DNA of 9,962 nucleotides, taken from assembly GCA_044370375.1 (NCBI GenBank), contig JBILVQ010000112.1:1-9962 (forward strand), read 5' to 3'. Shown in pieces: positions 6,132 through 9,962 of this stretch. The translations under genes were made by a program, and so were the position numbers. This stretch comes from JBILVQ01 sp044370375 (GTDB lineage Bacteria > Bacteroidota > Bacteroidia > UBA4408). Positions within the stretch are counted from its first letter, which is position 1; each line of letters starts with the position of its first letter. The notes under the pieces are model-generated. The model was not told the origin of the DNA and did not search any database. It was given only the letters and a program-made list of their open reading frames with translations.

Positions 6132-6914
6132 TTGAAAGTAATACCAATAAACCAAGAAAGCGAAAAGGAGAAGCTTGAAAAGCTAAGAATTTTCCATACT
6201 TTTTTCTTTCCCGGGCTTTTTGTTTTTGTCATGTGGATGGTTCACCTGGGCCTTTTGGCTTTAGAGGTAAACGATGCTTTTCGCCTGGGTGTTTTCCCTC
6301 ATAGTTTTAAGGGTTTACGGGGTGTTTTTCTTTATCCCTTGTTGCATGGCGGATGGGGGCATTTATTCTCCAATTCTGTCCCTATTTTTGTGTTAGGTGC
6401 GGGCTTGTTTTATTTTTATAAGCCCATGGCCTACCGCACTTTTTTTGGTATTTATTTTTTATCGGGAATCTTGTTGTGGTTCATTGGTCGCCCTTCCTTC
6501 CATGTAGGTGCCAGTGGTATCGTTTATGGCCTGGTAGCTTTTTTGTTTATCAGTGGTTTGATCAGGAAGCATGCTAATTTAATGGCCTTTTCATTGATTG
6601 TTGTTTTTCTTTATGGAAGTCTTGTTTGGGGCTTGTTGCCCATTGACCCATCGGTTTCTTTCGAAGGTCATTTGGCAGGAGGAATAGCGGGCTCCTTCTT
6701 TGCCTGGCTTTTCCGAAAGGAAGGTCCACAGGCCAAACCCTTTCAGTGGGAGGAGGAAAGCGAGCAAGATGCTGAGGATCCCGAGGATGAGTGGATGAAA
6801 ATTCAACAAGAGGCCATGAAGCCTGAAGCCCCTGAAATACAGCCAAAGCAAGAAGCTCCGGCACCACAAATAAAATATATTTACAAGGAGAATAATCCTC
6901 CTTCACAACCTTAA
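6132..6914 (+). CDS. rhomboid family intramembrane serine protease
   Basis: Rhomboids cleave membrane-protein substrates inside the bilayer with a Ser-His dyad. The 260-residue protein has about six membrane segments (near 22-46, 77-97, 102-119, 126-143, 150-169, 180-195). The dyad is visible: Ser128 in GASG (126-129) on the fourth segment and His180 in GHLAGGIAG on the sixth. The loop motif HGGWGHLFSN (72-81), with the conserved His77 and Asn81 that shape the oxyanion site, is also present, so an active enzyme is expected. The TTG at 6132 is used because an in-frame stop lies at 6108-6110 and the next Met is inside the first membrane segment. Residues 196-260 form a hydrophilic tail: an acidic patch (EEESEQDAEDPEDE, about 207-220), then Pro/Glu/Gln/Lys-rich sequence, probably disordered and cytoplasmic. 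No partner or substrate gene is obvious nearby. Confidence 0.92.
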   Translation: MKVIPINQESEKEKLEKLRIFHTFFFPGLFVFVMWMVHLGLLALEVNDAFRLGVFPHSFKGLRGVFLYPLLHGGWGHLFSNSVPIFVLGAGLFYFYKPMAYRTFFGIYFLSGILLWFIGRPSFHVGASGIVYGLVAFLFISGLIRKHANLMAFSLIVVFLYGSLVWGLLPIDPSVSFEGHLAGGIAGSFFAWLFRKEGPQAKPFQWEEESEQDAEDPEDEWMKIQQEAMKPEAPEIQPKQEAPAPQIKYIYKENNPPSQP

Positions 6915-7044
6915 TCATAGAAAATTTTTAATTGATAGAATCGCAACGAAGGAAATAAATTGGTTGTATGGCTTGTTTGAAAATGGATTTCAAAAATTGA
7001 TGAGTTTTCAAAAATCCTATTTCAGGCTTACTTTTTCGTTTCCA
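6915..7044. other. convergent intergenic region with short AT-rich repeats
   Basis: This 130-bp region lies between the facing stops of the rhomboid and the T9SS cargo gene. TTTCAAAAAT is repeated directly at 6988-6997 and 7006-7015 (18-bp period). TTTGAAA at 6976-6982 can pair with TTTCAAA at 6988-6994 (5-nt loop), or with the second copy. GGATTT (6985-6990) can also pair with AAATCC (7012-7017). These are mutually exclusive weak hairpins that might act as a terminator for either gene. No gene is seen here. Confidence 0.3.
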
Positions 7045-8577
7045 TTATGGTGAAGAAATAAATAGTTTGCCTTTGAAAATATTATTTAATCCTTTTACAA
7101 AGTAGAAATAAATCCCCTGCGCTTCTTTTGCTACAAAATCATTTTTGTAATCATTGTTAAAATAAATCAATCTTCCACGCGCATCCCAAATGCTAACTTC
7201 AGGGTTTTCCAACCCCGAAAGAATCCAAAATTCACCAGGGTTAACCGAATTAGGAATAATAACCTTATCCGAATCTAAATCAATACAATCCGCCTCATTT
7301 TTGATTGAAATGTTGATGGGATGATTTCCTGTTAAACATACTTTTTCTTCATTTGATTCCAAATTAACTTTCACCTCAGCACCGATAGCGGCAACAAACA
7401 TTGCCGGATTTGTATTGCCATCAACAAAAAGGTGATAAGGCTGCCATTGATATGAAACAGCTCCGCAATCTAAACAATTGGCATTGAGCAAAAGGGTGTC
7501 TCCAACACAAACTAGGGTATCATTTGAAAGAGTAATATTCTTAAAATCTGAATTTACCACCACCGTAATACTATCAACAATGCCTGCCAAAGCATTGGCG
7601 AACCTTCCGGTATCTTGCAGCGTTAAATAATAGGTTGTGGTTTGGTTTGGGAGGGCCAAAGGGGTAAAAACATTAGGGTTGTTTAAATTTGTGGAAGGCT
7701 CCCAACGGGCTTGGATTCCTGACCATAATCCGATGGTATCGGCTTTTAATTCAACCGAATCTCCAAGGCATAAATTAATCGTATCTGGCATGGATATTTC
7801 AGGAAGGGCAATGAGCCAAGCATCATCCAATAAAATGTAATTTCCAAAAGGCCAACTTTGCATATTGTCAATTACCCATGAAGGCGATAAATTCCACCAG
7901 GGATTTTTTAGGGTATCTGGATTGTTTAAATAGTCCTTGAAATTACCAATGCTTACAAAATTTTCGCCTCCATTTGAAATGTAAAAACCAGAGAAAGTTC
8001 TCCAATTAAGCGTGTCAATAAGGTTGGAACTATTAACTACTTGTGGTATGTAATTTTGAAGGGAATTTCCACCTGCCACATTAATAATAGAATCATGAAA
8101 AAGAGCTGCCAAATCATTAGAAAAGTAACCGTGCCATGCTGACTGGTTGCAACCAACTTCAAAATAATAATGTTTTTTTGGTGAAAGGGTTGATTTTAAA
8201 TCCAAGGTAATATATTCTCTTTGATTATTTGAAATAATCCAGTTAGCCATACCAATATATCCGCTTCCTGATTTCGCATTTTGATAACAGCGCAAATTAT
8301 ATGGAACAGAAATTGACCAAACCCCAGGAAAATTATTCCCGCTTGTATCGGTAACACAAGAATTGAAATAATCAGGAGAAGAATTGTTTGGGCACGAAAG
8401 AAATTGAACAGGCCCGGGTAAAACCAGAAAATTAGGACTTAATAAATTGTAGTAATGACAGCTATAATTGGTATTTGTTGCCTCAAAATTACCGTTCAAA
8501 AATAGGTTATTTTGACCAAATCCTAATTTTGCTACAAAAAGCAAACTCATAATTATACAACAAAAATTTAGTTTCAT
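7045..8577 (-). CDS. secreted multidomain protein with shortened type B (CHU_C-like) T9SS sorting domain
   Basis: Start set at the ATG at 8577, which opens a clear signal peptide (MKLNFCCIIMSLLFVA, cleavage near GFGQ at 19-22). A TTG at 8607 would precede it by ten residues and overlap the upstream gene. The 510-residue product has an N-terminal beta domain (about 24-256) of a kind common in Bacteroidota secreted proteins, recognised by LFLNGNFEA, PDYFNSC (68-74), REYITLDL (120-127) and LLDDAWL near 249-255. Two Ig/PKD-like modules follow, about 265-342 (CLGDSVEL, RWEPSTNLNNPN, TTTYYLTL) and about 348-428 (CVGDTLLL, YQWQP). Residues about 438-510 resemble the gliding-motility/CHU_C sorting domain (IIPN, VSIWDARGRLIYF, GIYFYFVKG, GKLFI), but the usual PNGDGxND loop is reduced to NSVNPGEF. 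The protein is probably exported by T9SS and cell-surface attached; its ligand is unknown. It follows the beta-helix gene by 19 bp. Confidence 0.78.
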   Translation of the reverse strand: MKLNFCCIIMSLLFVAKLGFGQNNLFLNGNFEATNTNYSCHYYNLLSPNFLVLPGPVQFLSCPNNSSPDYFNSCVTDTSGNNFPGVWSISVPYNLRCYQNAKSGSGYIGMANWIISNNQREYITLDLKSTLSPKKHYYFEVGCNQSAWHGYFSNDLAALFHDSIINVAGGNSLQNYIPQVVNSSNLIDTLNWRTFSGFYISNGGENFVSIGNFKDYLNNPDTLKNPWWNLSPSWVIDNMQSWPFGNYILLDDAWLIALPEISMPDTINLCLGDSVELKADTIGLWSGIQARWEPSTNLNNPNVFTPLALPNQTTTYYLTLQDTGRFANALAGIVDSITVVVNSDFKNITLSNDTLVCVGDTLLLNANCLDCGAVSYQWQPYHLFVDGNTNPAMFVAAIGAEVKVNLESNEEKVCLTGNHPINISIKNEADCIDLDSDKVIIPNSVNPGEFWILSGLENPEVSIWDARGRLIYFNNDYKNDFVAKEAQGIYFYFVKGLNNIFKGKLFISSP

Positions 8578-8596
8578 TTTTTCGAAAATAACATCT

Positions 8597-9962
8597 TTAA
8601 TGAACAATAATTTTCTCGCGGTAAACTATTTCTGAATTTAGTTTTTCTATTTGAAGCGTATAAAATCCCTTCGAAACATTCAATGAAACCGGTAAGTTGT
8701 TTGTTCTTACATTTGTTTTTAAGAAAACCACTTCACTTAATGAGTTATAGATAGTAATGTCAAAATGGCTTTCTGCATTAGTTGGCATAATCAAATTAAA
8801 ATCACCATTATTTGGATTTGGCCTTACGGAAAAACCAATGCCGATAGAATCAGTTTGGTTTAGTTCCTCCTTCCTTTTTCGTGCAGCGGTTTCTGGAGTA
8901 GGGGTAGCCTCACAATTATTTTTGTAACCGACATGGACACCTGAAAAAAGTTTCAATAAATTCCTCGCTTTGTAAACAGCTTGTCCATATTCCATTGGAC
9001 ATAATACTGCAATTGCCATCAAATCATTTATTTCATCTTGAGCCAATTTAGGATTTTTATTCATTCTCCGATTTAGGTCAAATGTTAGTACATCTTTCCA
9101 AACTTGTTCCCTTGGGTCGGTTGGTTGAATATTCAAAACTTGCTGGGCCAAAAGTTGCAAATCGCTTCCGCTTTCATCCAAGGAATCATTAATTTGCTTT
9201 TCAATTTCGGCAAAAATACCGCTTGGTTGCCAGAAAACGCTGTCTGCAAAATTACTTAATGGTGCAATGGTTTGTGCCAAGGAATCCTGAGTAATTTGCT
9301 CGTAAAGCCTTTTCTTGGCCCACCAAATGGTTGATGTAGGATTTAATGCACTCTCTTGGGTTGATTCAATTGCCTGCAAAGCTTCCATCAATGGTGCAAC
9401 CAAAGGTGTTATGGTTGTGTCTGTTGGGAGATTGCACTCAGCCGGCAAGCTGCAATTTAAGGGCGACTGAAAAAGGTTGGTTAAAAATATTAACGGTGTT
9501 GCACTTAAATCATCATCATTGTCATTGGGCCAAAATGGAAAACCAGATTGACAATAGAATGGGGAATTTGTAAAACTCACTTGGTTTGTTGCGTATGTAG
9601 TTGAATACGTAGGGTCGTTGGTTGGGTAGCCGTACCATTCATTATCATACGCGCAATTGGTAAATGGGTCGCCTTGCTGACCAATAACCGTGTTTTGGCC
9701 GTTTAAGGTAAGGCCCCACCAATTATGTGATAAAATATTGTTTCTTACCTGTTCATTGTTGCCACCTGCCAATAGGTTATTTGCAAAATATAAACCAACA
9801 CCGGTATTATATACACCATTGCATTGATATTTGTTGTTAAAGGTGTTGTTCAAAATCATACCACCAGTCCACCATTCAAGGCGCCCGTGAGCATAAATGA
9901 GATTCTCCTGTACTAAGGAGGTATTTAAATTATCAGCATAAATTCCCTCTCCATTATCTCCT
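8597..9962 (-). CDS. secreted beta-helix protein with type A T9SS sorting domain (5' end outside window)
   Basis: The frame stays open to the window edge, so the visible 454 residues are the C-terminal part and the ATG at 9859 is internal. The first ~125 residues show right-handed parallel beta-helix turns rich in Asn and Gly (GEGIYADN, VQENLIYAHGRL, VGLYFANN, VRNNILSHNWWGL), as in surface polysaccharide-binding or adhesin-like proteins. A linker rich in Asp/Pro leads to a mostly helical region (about 185-350) ending with LMAIAVLCP ... GQAVYKARNLLKLF, a pattern seen in other Bacteroidota T9SS proteins. Residues about 377-454 are a canonical type A sorting domain: FSVRPNPNNGDF, DITIYNSLSEVV, LNVSKGFYTLQI and REKIIV. 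This directs export across the outer membrane by T9SS with removal of the signal. No catalytic motif is visible, so enzyme activity cannot be assigned. It is probably cotranscribed with the downstream cargo gene. Confidence 0.82.
   Translation of the reverse strand, partial: GDNGEGIYADNLNTSLVQENLIYAHGRLEWWTGGMILNNTFNNKYQCNGVYNTGVGLYFANNLLAGGNNEQVRNNILSHNWWGLTLNGQNTVIGQQGDPFTNCAYDNEWYGYPTNDPTYSTTYATNQVSFTNSPFYCQSGFPFWPNDNDDDLSATPLIFLTNLFQSPLNCSLPAECNLPTDTTITPLVAPLMEALQAIESTQESALNPTSTIWWAKKRLYEQITQDSLAQTIAPLSNFADSVFWQPSGIFAEIEKQINDSLDESGSDLQLLAQQVLNIQPTDPREQVWKDVLTFDLNRRMNKNPKLAQDEINDLMAIAVLCPMEYGQAVYKARNLLKLFSGVHVGYKNNCEATPTPETAARKRKEELNQTDSIGIGFSVRPNPNNGDFNLIMPTNAESHFDITIYNSLSEVVFLKTNVRTNNLPVSLNVSKGFYTLQIEKLNSEIVYREKIIVH

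Noticed and set aside
6976..7017. Strong intrinsic terminator between the rhomboid and cargo genes
   Set aside because: The hairpins are short, AT-only or with large loops, and lack a clear T-run. They are kept only as a note on the intergenic region.
8578..8607. TTG at 8607 as the start of the secreted Ig-domain protein
   Set aside because: It adds ten charged residues ahead of a good signal peptide and overlaps the previous gene. The ATG at 8577 is the natural start.
1..9962. Mobile element, CRISPR array, toxin-antitoxin or defence system
   Set aside because: No transposase, integrase, repeat-spacer array, paired small overlapping toxin/antitoxin genes or nuclease motifs were seen. All large genes belong to core or envelope families.

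Overview
The window reads as chromosomal DNA of a member of the Bacteroidota, of fairly low GC and gene-dense. The evidence is threefold. Two neighbouring genes encode large secreted proteins with type IX secretion (T9SS) C-terminal sorting domains, and a third gene encodes a TPR / PD40 propeller / carboxypeptidase-regulatory-like / OmpA protein typical of this phylum. Three intergenic regions carry the Bacteroidota promoter signature TTG-N17-23-TAnnTTTG. TTG start codons and ATGA stop/start overlaps also recur. I cannot assign a genus. I saw no tRNA, rRNA, CRISPR array, insertion sequence or phage gene.

Left block (2-4076, + strand): an apparent four-gene operon. It contains a 5'-truncated LuxC-type acyl-CoA reductase, a glutamine amidotransferase subunit (PabA/TrpG), the queuosine enzyme QueE, and a PorE-like envelope protein that probably anchors to peptidoglycan. 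The second to fourth genes are chained by ATGA overlaps. The PorE-like gene must start at 2103, where a signal peptide begins. The operon meets a minus-strand di-haem cytochrome c peroxidase tail to tail, with 10 bp between stop codons. A 9-bp perfect inverted repeat spans both stops.

Centre (5035-6914): the peroxidase gene and a menI-like thioesterase gene diverge from a 113-bp intergenic region with opposed promoter motifs. The thioesterase gene overlaps a pterin-4a-carbinolamine dehydratase gene. A 73-codon minus-strand gene of unknown function converges on the dehydratase with a 2-bp gap. Next is a rhomboid protease with a long acidic/proline-rich tail, preceded by a 7-bp direct repeat with an 11-bp period.

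Right block (7045-9962, - strand): two T9SS cargo genes in tandem, 19 bp apart. The upstream one runs off the window and combines a parallel beta-helix, a helical region and a type A sorting domain. The downstream one combines an N-terminal lamin-G/galactose-binding-like domain, two Ig-like domains and a shortened type B (CHU_C-like) sorting domain. The PorE-like protein is a candidate component of the machinery exporting such cargo.

Most of the window is recognisable housekeeping and envelope biology. The items most worth a second look are the possibly leaderless peroxidase transcript, the PorE-like protein without a lipobox, the divergent sorting domain beside a canonical one, and the small orphan gene.
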